Source: Bacillus sp. Bos-x628 (lineage in GTDB: Bacteria > Bacillota > Bacilli > Bacillales > Bacillaceae). Taken from it: 64,000 nt of DNA. Location: the NCBI RefSeq assembly GCF_040500475.1, contig NZ_CP159358.1, positions 620,001 through 684,000 on the forward strand, in the 5' to 3' direction. The translations under genes and the position numbers were made by a program. This document shows, piece by piece, positions 33,474 through 43,201 of this stretch (position 1 is its first letter; each line of letters starts with the position of its first letter). Below the pieces are notes generated by a model. The model saw nothing but the letters and a program-made list of their open reading frames with translations, searched no databases and had not been told where the DNA came from.

Positions 33474-33583
33474 ATGACAAAACGAAAAGCCAAGGAAAAG
33501 GTGCAGGTTCTATCGAAAATGATCAGCTCGTCTTAACAGAAGAACAAAGGCAAAACAATAAAAAACGTAAAAAAAATCAATAA
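33474..33583 (+). pseudogene. sspO: sspO (cotK) with a frameshifting deletion
   Basis: The ATG and the first codons (MTKRKA) match SspO, but the frame then shifts and stops early. A second frame from 33485 continues KSQGKGAGSIENDQLVLTEE and ends QRQNNKKRKKNQ, the rest of SspO. Compared with the 48-residue B. subtilis protein about 37 nucleotides are missing; the junction lies at AAAAGCCAA, a string that would be expected at both ends of the lost part, so slippage between short repeats is likely. GAGGTG precedes the ATG. sspP follows intact. Confidence 0.75.
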
Positions 33584-33598
33584 GAAAGGAGTATCATC

Positions 33599-33745
33599 TT
33601 GACAAATAAAAAAACAGGTAAAGACATCCGTCAAAACTCCCCAAAGGAGCATCATAGCGGGCAGCCAGAACCATTATCCGGCAGTAAAAAAGTAAAAAAT
33701 CGTAACCACTCAAGACAAAAGCATAACACGCAACATGATATGTAA
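33599..33745 (+). CDS. sspP: Small acid-soluble spore protein P
   Basis: A 48-residue spore protein starting at TTG (33599) behind AAGAAAGGAG. The central [20 protein letters not shown] and the ending KHNTQHDM are nearly identical to B. subtilis SspP (CotL). It is made in the forespore from the sspOP operon; with sspO broken it would be the only functional product. Confidence 0.92.
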   Translation: MTNKKTGKDIRQNSPKEHHSGQPEPLSGSKKVKNRNHSRQKHNTQHDM

Positions 33746-33779
33746 ACCCCATTACCAAACGGAATGTTTTAGGTCTTTC

Positions 33780-33806
33780 ACACATTTCAATTGTCATCAT
33801 ATGATT
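33780..33806 (+). promoter_or_regulatory. Sigma-K-type promoter of cotM
   Basis: AC at 33780-33781, a 16-base spacer and CATATGATT at 33798-33806 fit the mother-cell sigma-K consensus (AC, 16-17 bases, CATANNNTA). Transcription would begin near 33812, about 22 bases before the cotM ATG. Confidence 0.7.
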
Positions 33807-33834
33807 TAATATGAGATGTGATGGAGGAGTGTTT

Positions 33835-34236
33835 ATGGATAATAAAAAGCAATCGAATTCCTCTGATTTTATTGAGATAGATGATTGGCTCAATTTATTA
33901 ATGGACGATCCATTTGCTTGGTATGATGAACAGCTTCCAATTGATCTTTATGAAACAAGCTGTGAATATATTATTGAAATGGATTTATCCTCCTTGTCAA
34001 TCAATAAATTAAAGCTGACTTTTGCTGGTCATGAACTCATTTTAGCCTATGCTGCTCATCAGACAAATGACGAGGAGGAACATCTCATTGAAAAGAGCAT
34101 GATGCTCCCCTTTTACTTGAATGATAAAGAAATTGACACAGATTATGAAAACCAGATTTTTTCGATCAAAATTAAAAAATATACTGTTCAACAAGAAGGC
34201 ATATTTTCCTTTCAAATGACTCACTTCAATCAATAA
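33835..34236 (+). CDS. cotM: Outer spore coat protein CotM, alpha-crystallin-like
   Basis: A 133-residue protein of the HSP20/alpha-crystallin type (ELILAYAAHQ, PFYLNDKEIDTDYENQIFSIKI). In B. subtilis CotM is a late outer-coat component made under sigma-K. GGAGGAGTGTTT precedes the ATG at 33835; an upstream in-frame ATG (33811) lies at the predicted transcription start and is unlikely to be used. Confidence 0.88.
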   Translation: MDNKKQSNSSDFIEIDDWLNLLMDDPFAWYDEQLPIDLYETSCEYIIEMDLSSLSINKLKLTFAGHELILAYAAHQTNDEEEHLIEKSMMLPFYLNDKEIDTDYENQIFSIKIKKYTVQQEGIFSFQMTHFNQ

Positions 34237-34266
34237 AAGCCCACCTTAATTGCGGTGGGCTCTTTC
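34236..34266 (+). terminator. Terminator of cotM
   Basis: GCCCACC / GGTGGGC stem with an eight-base loop, A residues before and CTTTC after. Confidence 0.75.
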
Positions 34267-34494
34267 CCGTACGTTTCAAGTCAATACCTTGCGAACTACC
34301 ATGGCCAAATAGTAGAGTCGCTATATGATAACGTATTCTTTTTCTATTGAATTGTTTGGGTTATTCTAGTAAATGGGCATCTATCAAGGAAAAAGAGGCG
34401 TTTATAGCAAAGACCTTTATACATTTTTGTTATTTTCTTCTATCATCTATTCATGTAAAATAAGATAGAGATAAGGGGTATAAGGAGTGAGAAC

Positions 34495-34923
34495 ATGCTA
34501 AGCGGCTGGTTTATGTGGTTTATTTTATTTTGGGGTACCATCATGATTGGATTACTAGCAGTCGGTGGCTTTTTTATGTTTCGCAAATTTTTAAAACGAT
34601 TGCCAAAAGAAGACGGTAAATCAGAGCTTGATTGGCAGGATGAATATATTCAAAAGAGCCTTCATTTATGGCGAGATGAGGACAAACAGCTTTTAAATGA
34701 ACTAGTGTTACCCGTTCCAGAGCTATTTAGGGATGTCGCTAAAGAAAAAATCGCCGGAAAAATTGGAGAACTAGCATTAAAAGAACAGGCTGCCAGCATT
34801 AACTTAGATTTAATCATTAGAGGGTATATTATGGCTACACCAAAACGCGATCATAAGTTTTTGCTGAAATGTCTTCAAGAGAAAAACATCGATTATACAC
34901 CTTATAAATCTTTATTAAAATAA
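34495..34923 (+). CDS. yneK: YneK, DUF2621 membrane protein
   Basis: A 142-residue protein with one N-terminal membrane helix (about 4-28) and a soluble domain rich in charged residues. It corresponds in length and location to B. subtilis YneK (DUF2621), whose function is unknown. AAGGAGTGAGAAC precedes the ATG. A stem-loop ends it. Confidence 0.82.
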   Translation: MLSGWFMWFILFWGTIMIGLLAVGGFFMFRKFLKRLPKEDGKSELDWQDEYIQKSLHLWRDEDKQLLNELVLPVPELFRDVAKEKIAGKIGELALKEQAASINLDLIIRGYIMATPKRDHKFLLKCLQEKNIDYTPYKSLLK

Positions 34924-34948
34924 CCTCCTTATTTAAAAGGAGGTTTAA
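34922..34948. terminator. Shared terminator of yneK and ccdC
   Basis: AACCTCCTT / AAGGAGGTT stem located between the convergent genes. Confidence 0.7.
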
Positions 34949-35427
34949 TTCACTTGAATCTGTTGTGGATCTAATTTTTTAGACAGCTTTCTGAAGGATA
35001 AATACATTGCCACCCGCCACGGTACAATCATACCAAAGGCAAGTATCCAAAACATCCCGCTTAATGAACCATAATCAATTGAAGAGCTTAGTATCGTTTT
35101 CATGCCGATACGAAGAATGAGAAGTCCAATCAAGATGAAAACGAATGCTTTTGACCGCTTCAAGTAAATTTCATTGTCTCTAATTTCAAATTTTGATGTT
35201 TTAATTAAAAAGATCGAGAAAAACATCCCCACTGTAATCGCCTCAAGAAATTCAGCCCCAGTCACGCGAAACATAGGAACAAAAAACATAAGTGCGCCAG
35301 TGCTCATAAAAATAGGAGGTAATATAATTTTTTTCGCGGTTGCAGGTTTTGCAGATGATTTAATGCGAATAAACATCACAACCACAGCCATACATACCGC
35401 AATGATAGAAGAGATCACGATCATCAT
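34945..35427 (-). CDS. ccdC: CcdC, cytochrome c biogenesis-linked membrane protein
   Basis: A 160-residue protein with five or so membrane helices and B. subtilis CcdC (YneJ) features such as KKIILPPIFMSTGALMFFVP. In B. subtilis it is cotranscribed with ccdA but is not required for cytochrome c synthesis. It starts at ATG 35427 after AAAGGAATGATTAGAT. The expected small ccdB (yneI) between it and ccdA is missing. Confidence 0.85.
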   Translation of the reverse strand: MMIVISSIIAVCMAVVVMFIRIKSSAKPATAKKIILPPIFMSTGALMFFVPMFRVTGAEFLEAITVGMFFSIFLIKTSKFEIRDNEIYLKRSKAFVFILIGLLILRIGMKTILSSSIDYGSLSGMFWILAFGMIVPWRVAMYLSFRKLSKKLDPQQIQVN

Positions 35428-35521
35428 ATCTAATCATTCCTTTATTCTTTAAGGTCAGCCTATGTATAATATACTCCAATTGATGAAAAAAAACCATTCG
35501 CAGCCATTGCAGAAAACGATC

Positions 35522-36229
35522 TCAAAAGCCTGTAAATCCACCAAACAAAGTCGAGAACATAATGATGATCCATGTAAGAAGGTCAAAAAACAGTAAAATT
35601 CCCACCACAATCATCATCATACCGCCAATTCTCATGATAAGCTGCTGACGTTTTCTAATCCAAGCCAGCTTCGTGATGAAAAATGATAGAACAAAAAACG
35701 GAATGGCAAAGCCTAATACATAAGCGATCATATACGTAACAGCAGACTGTGGATGGTTACCGGCAAGGGTAATGACCGCAGATAAAATGGGGCCTGTGCA
35801 AGGTGTCCATCCAGCAGCAAATCCCATTCCTATGAGAATCGAACCAAAAAACCCGGCAGGACGATTTTGGAAATGCAACCTTTTCTCCCCCATAAGAAAA
35901 GAAGGCTGGAACACACCAAGAATCATAAAACCAAAGAAAATAATCAAAATGGCGCCAATTTGACGAATCGCCTGATGATATTCAATAAAAAACGAACCGA
36001 CGAACGAAGTCCCAAAGCCAATTGCAATAAAAATAATAGAGAAACCAATCAAAAAGAAAAGTGTATGAAGCAAACTCCTTCTTCTCAACATGACCTTTTC
36101 TGACTTCAATTCATCTATACTCACACCAGTGATATATGATAAAAAGGCTGGATAGAGCGGCAGGCAGCACGGTGAAATAAAAGAAAGAAAGCCTGCTCCA
36201 AAAGTTAAAAAATAATTAAGGTCTGACAA
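35522..36229 (-). CDS. ccdA: Cytochrome c biogenesis protein CcdA (thiol-disulfide transmembrane transporter)
   Basis: A 235-residue, six-helix membrane protein that passes reducing equivalents from cytoplasmic thioredoxin to extracytoplasmic thiol proteins; needed for cytochrome c maturation and spore synthesis in B. subtilis. The two redox cysteine sites are in [17 protein letters not shown] (helix 1) and [13 protein letters not shown] (helix 4). The start is TTG at 36229 behind AAGGAGGGGG. ccdC follows 94 bases later. Confidence 0.93.
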   Translation of the reverse strand: MSDLNYFLTFGAGFLSFISPCCLPLYPAFLSYITGVSIDELKSEKVMLRRRSLLHTLFFLIGFSIIFIAIGFGTSFVGSFFIEYHQAIRQIGAILIIFFGFMILGVFQPSFLMGEKRLHFQNRPAGFFGSILIGMGFAAGWTPCTGPILSAVITLAGNHPQSAVTYMIAYVLGFAIPFFVLSFFITKLAWIRKRQQLIMRIGGMMMIVVGILLFFDLLTWIIIMFSTLFGGFTGF

Positions 36230-36438
36230 AAGAACCCCCTCCTTCTTACACTATACAATAAGAGATGACAAAATCATTTCATTTTTTTTACATCATCTCA
36301 ATATAGATGGTTTATTCTATTAAAACCTTATATAATTTAATTTGTCATCGAGATTATGAATCCTTTAAATTTGAAAATAAACCTTATAATGGATATAATA
36401 GAACCGATTCTTTTTATCAAGATTTGCATGAAAGGAAC

Positions 36439-36612
36439 ATGACTTTGGTAAAAACATCATTATTGACTCAAATCGAAGAAAAAAGAGAAGAGCTGTTAAA
36501 AGTTGTCTTGCATAATGGGATGACCTCTACAGTGACCATTGAACATAGCCAGCAGCTAGATCATCTCCTTTTACAATATCAACGACACATACATTCAAAT
36601 TCAACCAATTAA
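36439..36612 (+). CDS. Spo0E-like aspartyl-phosphate phosphatase (YnzD-like)
   Basis: A roughly 57-residue helical protein with the Spo0E-family pattern: IEEKREELLKVVLHNG, then S-Q-Q-L-D (the SQELD motif) and LLLQYQ. Such proteins dephosphorylate Spo0A-P and delay sporulation. An ATG at 36439 is close to AAAGGAAC, and TTG 36445 also possible; a longer frame to 36307 lacks support. B. subtilis has ynzD, a Spo0E-like gene, in this same interval near ccdA. Confidence 0.75.
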   Translation: MTLVKTSLLTQIEEKREELLKVVLHNGMTSTVTIEHSQQLDHLLLQYQRHIHSNSTN

Positions 36613-36676
36613 TTATATCTTATGATATAAACCATGCATGGATTTTTAGAAAAATTGATTTGTATGACAATAAACG

Positions 36677-36712
36677 AAACAAAAGCCCCTAAATCGGGGG
36701 TTTTTTGTTTTA
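36677..36712 (+). terminator. Terminator downstream of the Spo0E-like gene
   Basis: AAACAAAAGCCCC / GGGGGTTTTTTGTTT stem-loop with a T-run. Confidence 0.85.
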
Positions 36713-36890
36713 CCGCTTCTATTCATCTTGAGCCTAGATATTTCTCCATAATAAAAACCACCTTCCCTGCTTTCATTCATGCAAGTTCAGTGGTTTTAAG
36801 CTGCTGATGAAGGTGACTATACTAAAGTCCAGACAAAGCTTGTCCATCCAATATTACCATGTTCCATCTATGATCATAATATCGTACATA

Positions 36891-37109
36891 TTATTTCGCT
36901 TGGTTGTTCATGGCTTTCATCATTTGATTGATTTTCTTTTGGGACGGTTTCATGCCCATTTGCATCATCATCATTCGAAGCATTTGTTCATTAATTGGTG
37001 GATTCTTTTTTAAGTAGCTCATCATATACTTACGAGCAATAAAGAATCCGAGTGCAACTCCTGCAAGCAGTGCAACAACGCCTACAAGGATGACAACCCA
37101 TAAATCCAT
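36891..37109 (-). CDS. yneF: YneF, UPF0154 membrane protein
   Basis: 72 residues: one N-terminal transmembrane helix (about 3-24) followed by a cytoplasmic Met-rich helix ([19 protein letters not shown]), diagnostic of the UPF0154 family. Function unknown. The start at 37109 has GGAGGAAGAATT upstream; the open frame further upstream lacks a start signal. Confidence 0.9.
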   Translation of the reverse strand: MDLWVVILVGVVALLAGVALGFFIARKYMMSYLKKNPPINEQMLRMMMMQMGMKPSQKKINQMMKAMNNQAK

Positions 37110-37193
37110 AATTCTTCCTCCTTCATGTTGTCTCGTATAAAGTGTACTAAACAAAAGGCTATTATACAACATTTCACGTTCAAATTTATTTTT

Positions 37194-37640
37194 TTAAACA
37201 AAATTTCTCACTTTTACAGGATTCAGCCACCCATGCTTCTTTGATCCAAAATCCATTGCTAAGAAGCATGGACTAATTTTTCTTAGTACCTCAAAAAACA
37301 CAGTTTCCGCCTCATAACTACCTGTAGCGGACATTTGTATATAACGATCTTTTAAAATGAAAGCAGCTGTTCCTTTCCCATCTGGTAATGAGGCACTGTA
37401 AATAGAACCAATTTGGGTATAGTGAATGTCGGTTAAATTATTCATCAATCGTTGGTGCATATGAAAAGCAGGGATTCGTTTCGTCACATAATCCACTTGC
37501 TTCACAAGCAACACTAATTCGTCTTCACTGCGATTTGTCCAGTGCAACGACTCAAACAAATGAAACAGGATGGACTCTCTGCCAAAATAATGATTGGCGA
37601 ATTCCTCCTCAATCCAATAAATATAATAATGACGTTCCAT
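37194..37640 (-). CDS. sirA: Sporulation inhibitor of replication SirA
   Basis: A 148-residue protein very similar to B. subtilis SirA (YneE): MERHYYIYWIEEEFANHYFG at the start and PCFLAMDFGSKKHGWLNPVK at the end. SirA is made on Spo0A activation and binds domain I of DnaA to block new rounds of replication during sporulation. GGAAGGGATAGAC precedes the ATG. I did not identify a convincing 0A box. Confidence 0.92.
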   Translation of the reverse strand: MERHYYIYWIEEEFANHYFGRESILFHLFESLHWTNRSEDELVLLVKQVDYVTKRIPAFHMHQRLMNNLTDIHYTQIGSIYSASLPDGKGTAAFILKDRYIQMSATGSYEAETVFFEVLRKISPCFLAMDFGSKKHGWLNPVKVRNFV

Positions 37641-37763
37641 GTCTATCCCTTCCTTTCACATTTCGTCAATCTCGTTTATTGCTTGTATTATACAAAAATG
37701 TGAAAGAAAGAATTGTCTATATATGAAGCAAGAAGAAACTAGTTTTGTCAAAAAAGCAAGAAA

Positions 37764-37806
37764 AAAGAAAAAAGTTTGCAGAGCTTATGTAAATTACTCT
37801 GCAAAC
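37764..37806 (-). terminator. Terminator of tkt
   Basis: Perfect 10-base stem GTTTGCAGAG / CTCTGCAAAC around a 13-base loop; minus-strand reading ends in TTTTTT. Confidence 0.9.
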
Positions 37807-37839
37807 ATAGGGCAAAAAAGCATGATACTTGAAAATCTA

Positions 37840-39843
37840 TTATTTATTGAGCTTTGCTTTTACTCGGCTCACGACATTGCTCACAGTAAATCCGTATTTC
37901 TCCATAATCGTTTCACCTGGAGCAGAAGCGCCAAATTTGTCAATCGCAATAACATCACCGTCAAGACCAGTATAACGTTCCCAGCCTAGCGAAGCACCCA
38001 TTTCAATGGCAATTCTTGCTCTAACGGCTGTAGGAAGAACAGACTCTTTATACGCGTCAGATTGTTGATCGAAACGATCCCATGAAGGAAGGCTGACAAC
38101 TGAAACGCGGATGCCTTCTTTTTCAAGCGCCTTTTGCGCTTCAATCGCTAAACCTACTTCAGATCCTGAAGCGAGTAGAAGCGCTTCAGGTTGTGCATCA
38201 GCTGCTTCAACCACCACGTATCCACCTTTTTTGACACCCTCGTATGCTTTTTCTGGTGCTTGATCAATCGTTGGAAGATTTTGACGTGTAAGTACTAGAG
38301 CTGTCGGTTTATCCGTTGATGATACAGCAAGTTTCCACGCTGCAGCTGTTTCATTTCCATCTGCAGGACGAATTACAGAAAGGTTTGGCATCGCACGAAG
38401 TGAAGCAAGCTGCTCAACGGGTTCATGCGTTGGACCATCTTCTCCGACTGCAATACTATCGTGAGTAAATACATATGTGACAGGAAGTCCCATTAATGCT
38501 GCTAGACGAATAGCTGGTCTTAAGTAATCAGAGAAGACAAAGAACGTACCGCCGAATACACGAAGTCCGCCGTGAAGTGCCATACCGTTTAAGGCTGCAC
38601 CCATTGCAAATTCTCTGACACCAAACCAAATATTTCTTCCAGCATAGTTATCTTTGCTGAAGTCGTCAGTATTTTTAATGGTTGTCTTATTTGATCCAGC
38701 TAGATCAGCAGAACCGCCAATAAAGAAAGGTACTTGCTTCGCAATGCCATTTAATACTTCACCAGAAGATGCACGAGAGGCAAGGCTTGAACCTGCTTCA
38801 TAAACAGGAATTTCTTGATCCCAGTTTTCAGGCAATTTTCCTTCAATCGCAAGCTTTAGCTGAGCAGCCAGCTCTGGATATTCTTTTTCATATGCCTCAA
38901 ATAATTCGTTCCACGCTGCTTCTTTTTTCTGACCAGCTTCTTTTACTACTGTCTGGAAATGTTCGTACACTTCAGAAGGTACATGGAAATCTTCTTCAAA
39001 TGTCCAAGAATAAGCTTCCTTCGTTAGCTTCGCTTCCTCACTGCCAAGCGGTGCGCCATGAACTCCTGACGTTCCAGCGCGGTTTGGAGATCCGAAACCG
39101 ATTGTCGTTTTCACTTCAATCAATGTAGGTTTGTCCGTACTTTGTTTTGCTTTTTCAATGGCTGCTGTAATCTCTTCAATGTTGTTCCCGTCTTTCACGT
39201 AGAGGACTTCCCAATTCATAGCTTCAAATCGGTTCTTCACATTTTCAGAGAATGAACGATCTAAATCCCCATCTAAGGAAATATCGTTTGAATCATATAG
39301 AACAATCAAACGGCCCAAGCCTAAATGGCCAGCAAGAGAAGCAGCTTCAGAGGAAATCCCCTCCATTAAGTCACCGTCTCCACAAATGCTGTATGTATAG
39401 TGGTCCACAACGTTAAAGTGATCTTTGTTATAGGTTTCAGCAAGGTGTCTTTCTGCAAGTGCCATTCCGACAGCCATTGCAATCCCTTGTCCTAATGGGC
39501 CTGTTGTTGCATCTACACCTTCCGTATGTCCATATTCAGGATGACCAGGTGTTTTGCTTCCCCATTGACGGAATTGTTTTAGATCATCAATGCTAAGGTT
39601 GTATCCGCTTAAATGAAGCATGCTATATAGCAGCATAGAACCATGGCCAGCAGATAATACAAAACGGTCTCTATTAAACCAATTCGGGTTTTGCGGACTT
39701 ACGTTTAAGTGGTTTGTCCATAAAGCATAAGCCATAGGAGCAGCACCCATCGGCATTCCAGGGTGACCGGAATTCGCTTTTTCAATTGCGTCTATGGAGA
39801 GAGTGCGTATTGTTGCAATAGATTTCATTTCAATCGTTTCCAT
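37840..39843 (-). CDS. tkt: Transketolase
   Basis: A 667-residue thiamine-diphosphate enzyme of the pentose-phosphate pathway, transferring two-carbon units between sugar phosphates. Motifs: [32 protein letters not shown], the ThDP-binding [13 protein letters not shown], and [20 protein letters not shown] in the second domain. Length is standard. GGAAGGGG precedes the ATG. Confidence 0.95.
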   Translation of the reverse strand: METIEMKSIATIRTLSIDAIEKANSGHPGMPMGAAPMAYALWTNHLNVSPQNPNWFNRDRFVLSAGHGSMLLYSMLHLSGYNLSIDDLKQFRQWGSKTPGHPEYGHTEGVDATTGPLGQGIAMAVGMALAERHLAETYNKDHFNVVDHYTYSICGDGDLMEGISSEAASLAGHLGLGRLIVLYDSNDISLDGDLDRSFSENVKNRFEAMNWEVLYVKDGNNIEEITAAIEKAKQSTDKPTLIEVKTTIGFGSPNRAGTSGVHGAPLGSEEAKLTKEAYSWTFEEDFHVPSEVYEHFQTVVKEAGQKKEAAWNELFEAYEKEYPELAAQLKLAIEGKLPENWDQEIPVYEAGSSLASRASSGEVLNGIAKQVPFFIGGSADLAGSNKTTIKNTDDFSKDNYAGRNIWFGVREFAMGAALNGMALHGGLRVFGGTFFVFSDYLRPAIRLAALMGLPVTYVFTHDSIAVGEDGPTHEPVEQLASLRAMPNLSVIRPADGNETAAAWKLAVSSTDKPTALVLTRQNLPTIDQAPEKAYEGVKKGGYVVVEAADAQPEALLLASGSEVGLAIEAQKALEKEGIRVSVVSLPSWDRFDQQSDAYKESVLPTAVRARIAIEMGASLGWERYTGLDGDVIAIDKFGASAPGETIMEKYGFTVSNVVSRVKAKLNK

Positions 39844-39980
39844 ATAAATCCCCTTCCGTATCTTGTGTACACCATTATCATAAATCTACTGCCCTTTTTT
39901 CACAACTATTTCACGTTGAAAAATGAAGGAAATTGTCACAATTAGTTTATCGATCACTTAAAAACTTATACAAATATAAA

Positions 39981-40204
39981 AAGATGAGAATGTTTTTCTC
40001 ATCTCAGCGTGTAAACAAACCCTCGCATTCGTTGTCAGGTCTGTGCGCTGGTGCTCACGAATTGTACATTCGCTCTGCTCCAGTGCTCGCCCTTCCTAGA
40101 CTTCAAGGGTTTTCAATTCACGCTGAAAAAATGACAAAGGGCTAAAATAAAAACCATTTTAGCCCTTTGTGAACAATCTAAGATGAGAATGTTTTTCTCA
40201 TCTT
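39981..40204. repeat. Palindromic intergenic element flanked by duplicated hairpins
   Basis: Two identical 24-base copies of a small hairpin (AGATGAGAA...TTCTCATCT) lie at 39981-40004 and 40180-40203. Between them, 40005-40125 is one long imperfect palindrome whose ends are CAGCGTG and CACGCTG and whose centre pairs GCGCTGGTGCTCACGAA with a matching arm around TTGTACA. It could be a repetitive palindromic element or a structured RNA. It separates ynzC from tkt. Confidence 0.6.
40135..40169 (-). terminator. Terminator of the yneAB-ynzC operon
   Basis: Perfect 14-base stem CAAAGGGCTAAAAT / ATTTTAGCCCTTTG; on the minus strand it is followed by TCATTTTTTC. Confidence 0.75.
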
Positions 40205-40230
40205 ATCAAAAAACAAGAAATCATTGCCTA

Positions 40231-40461
40231 TTAATGGAGATTCTGATCTCTTTCTTTTTTTAATTTTTCTGGTGTGACATCGTTTCCTTCTGGGTCAACG
40301 ATTTTCACGGTTTTGAGTGTATTTTTCATAGAAGAACGAAAAGCTTTTAAATATTCTTCTCTTAATTGCCTTTGTTCTGTTTTTTCATCTTCTGATAAAC
40401 CGGTCTCTTTCGACTTTTTTGAAAGCTCATTAATTCTTGCAAGCTGTTCTTTAGAAATCAT
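40231..40461 (-). CDS. ynzC: YnzC, UPF0291 family
   Basis: A 76-residue helical protein (MISKEQLARINELSKKSKET; FRSSMKNTLKTVKIVDPEGN) of the UPF0291 family. In B. subtilis ynzC is the third gene of the SOS-induced yneA-yneB-ynzC operon; the function is unknown. The ATG at 40461 follows TTTAAAGGAGT. Confidence 0.9.
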   Translation of the reverse strand: MISKEQLARINELSKKSKETGLSEDEKTEQRQLREEYLKAFRSSMKNTLKTVKIVDPEGNDVTPEKLKKERDQNLH

Positions 40462-40530
40462 GTTAAACTCCTTTAAAACATTTTCTCTACATACTACTAA
40501 ATATCTTTCTTTTTTACAACAAAACACACT

Positions 40531-41510
<980 letters not shown>

Positions 41511-41525
41511 TTCATCTCTCCTAAC

Positions 41526-41607
41526 AGAATGTGTGTTCGCTCTGACTGTCACTTATTATAGATGCGAACAAACGTTTCTGTCAATCGTTTTTTCGAACCT
41601 ATGTTTG
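41526..41607. promoter_or_regulatory. Three LexA boxes in the yneA-lexA divergent region
   Basis: CGAACCTATGTTTG (41594-41607) and CGAACAAACGTTTC (41565-41578) fit the CGAACRNRYGTTYG box closely; a weaker one, AGAATGTGTGTTCG, is at 41526-41539. B. subtilis has the same multi-box arrangement, coupling lexA autoregulation to yneAB-ynzC. Confidence 0.85.
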
Positions 41608-41665
41608 TACTGTTAGGAAAAACATGCTATAATTTCTTTAAAATTGACGTTTTGAGGTGCAAAAG

Positions 41666-42286
41666 ATGACGAAGCTATCAAAAAGACAACTCGATATCCT
41701 GAAATTCATCAAAGAAGAAGTAAAAAGCAAGGGTTATCCTCCATCTGTTCGCGAGATTGGTGAAGCTGTCGGTCTAGCATCTAGTTCAACGGTCCATGGA
41801 CATTTAGCTAGATTAGAAACAAAAGGTTTCATTAGAAGAGATCCTACTAAACCTAGAGCAATTGAAGTACTAGATGAAGAGGAAATGAATATTCCAAAGA
41901 GTGCTGTAATGAATGTTCCTATTATCGGGAAAGTAACAGCCGGCCTGCCCATCACTGCTGTTGAGAATGTAGAAGAATACTTTCCTCTTCCTGAGACATT
42001 TGCAGCTCCAGATGAACAAGTATTTATGCTTGAAATTATGGGAGAAAGTATGATTGATGCTGGGATTTTAGACAAGGACTATGTCATTGTGCGCCAGCAA
42101 AGTACAGCCAATAATGGAGACATTGTAGTAGCCATGACAGAAGAAGATGAAGCAACTGTCAAACGCTTTTACAAAGAAGACACGCACTTTAGATTACAAC
42201 CAGAGAACCCCTCTATGGAACCAATTATTTTACAGAATGTCAGAATACTAGGAAAAGTAATTGGTGTATTTAGAAATATTCATTAA
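41666..42286 (+). CDS. lexA: LexA repressor (SOS regulator)
   Basis: A 206-residue repressor with an N-terminal winged helix ([20 protein letters not shown]) and a C-terminal self-cleaving peptidase. The scissile Ala92-Gly93 bond is in VTAGLP; catalytic Ser128 lies in MGESMIDAG and Lys166 in EATVKRF. GAGGTG lies six bases before the ATG at 41666. It is divergent from yneA, as in B. subtilis. Confidence 0.95.
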   Translation: MTKLSKRQLDILKFIKEEVKSKGYPPSVREIGEAVGLASSSTVHGHLARLETKGFIRRDPTKPRAIEVLDEEEMNIPKSAVMNVPIIGKVTAGLPITAVENVEEYFPLPETFAAPDEQVFMLEIMGESMIDAGILDKDYVIVRQQSTANNGDIVVAMTEEDEATVKRFYKEDTHFRLQPENPSMEPIILQNVRILGKVIGVFRNIH

Positions 42287-42526
42287 AAAAAGCCGGCATT
42301 GTAGACTGACTTAGTCATCTGAGACAAGAATAAAACACCTTTTTAGGCTACCAAAACATCGAATTCTATCGGTGTATGGTAGCCTCATTTGTTTGGATCC
42401 GTTCTTCATTGTGATATCTCATTAAACGTGTCTACACGTTTTCTCACTTCGCCAAAGGTGTTTTATAGAGATTCATAAATGTAAGTCAGTCTAATTAACT
42501 GTTGATGAGAACTGGCTTTTTCTTTT
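42287..42526 (+). terminator. lexA terminator, apparently split by an inserted element
   Basis: AAAAAAAGCCGGC directly after the lexA stop and ACTGGCTTTTTCTTTTTTT at 42508-42526 look like the two arms of one terminator, now about 200 bases apart because the inverted-repeat element at 42302-42493 lies between them. Confidence 0.45.
42302..42493. mobile_element. Candidate MITE with nested inverted repeats
   Basis: A 192-base segment bounded by TAGACTGACTTA and its exact complement TAAGTCAGTCTA (10-base inverted repeats with a TA dinucleotide at each end, as produced by IS630/mariner-type insertion). Inside are TAAAACACCTTT / AAAGGTGTTTTA, AGGCTACC / GGTAGCCT and a 7-base AAACGTG / CACGTTT hairpin. 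It has no coding capacity. Confidence 0.5.
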
Positions 42527-42527
42527 T

Positions 42528-42977
42528 TTATGAACAAGAATAAGCGAGAATACTTGAGCTAGGGAAAGAACCAAATGTAAAGTTCGGCCATATAAAACCA
42601 GTTGTACGACCAAATGGCTGTGAAGAAAGAACATACATTAAAAACACCTGACCATTACGAAGGAACACAATGGTCCAGCGTCTATTACATCCAGCAGCAA
42701 ATTGAACCGTTTGCTGCCCACCGCTTACACTTTGTTGTGAAATGAGTGGCTGCATACTTTGAGGCTGTGAGACCGCTTGTTGATACTGCGCAAGAATATT
42801 CTGCGAGGGAGCTGGCGGAGGTGACTGTCCTCCCAGACCTTGCCCTGCACCAATCCCTCCCCCTCCAATTGGTAAGACAGGAAACCCTCCTACTTGAGGT
42901 ATGGGTAACGAAGGCAACCCAAGAACCTGTCTGTCAGATGCGTATCCATTCCATAAACTGTGATACGGATTATACAT
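42528..42977 (-). CDS. Possible spore coat-associated protein, unknown family
   Basis: About 149 residues starting MYNPYHSLWNGYASDRQ. The middle (about 25-85) is rich in Gly, Pro and Gln; the last 60 residues contain QTVQFAAGCNRRWTIVFLRN and aromatic-rich PFGRTTGFIWPNF. No signal peptide. Upstream on the minus strand, AC-N15-CATATACT resembles a sigma-K promoter whose predicted start (near 43005) makes the upstream ATG at 43001 unlikely, so I start at 42977. The role in the coat is inference. Confidence 0.55.
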   Translation of the reverse strand: MYNPYHSLWNGYASDRQVLGLPSLPIPQVGGFPVLPIGGGGIGAGQGLGGQSPPPAPSQNILAQYQQAVSQPQSMQPLISQQSVSGGQQTVQFAAGCNRRWTIVFLRNGQVFLMYVLSSQPFGRTTGFIWPNFTFGSFPSSSILAYSCS

Positions 42978-43201
42978 TCTTAACACCACTTTCTTAGACA
43001 TTCATCACGACAGTATATGTGATAAACCAAAAGCGTGCTAATGGTCAAAACAAAAATTTTTTCAAAAGATGTTTTATTCTACTTTAGAACGGTTAAATAC
43101 GAAGTAAGAATAAAAAATGAAAACTTTCTCTCTTGCTTATACGTTATATAGATAGAAAGAAAAAATAAAAAAACATTTAGATTTAATACTTGTCATATCA
43201 C

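Noticed and set aside
33811..33834. An upstream ATG for cotM.
   Set aside because: It coincides with the predicted sigma-K transcription start and lacks a ribosome site; ATG 33835 has GGAGGAG.
34042..34233. Antisense frames inside cotM and similar shadow frames within parC, parE, citB, tkt and the P450 gene.
   Set aside because: They lie wholly inside well-supported genes, without ribosome sites or recognisable domains.
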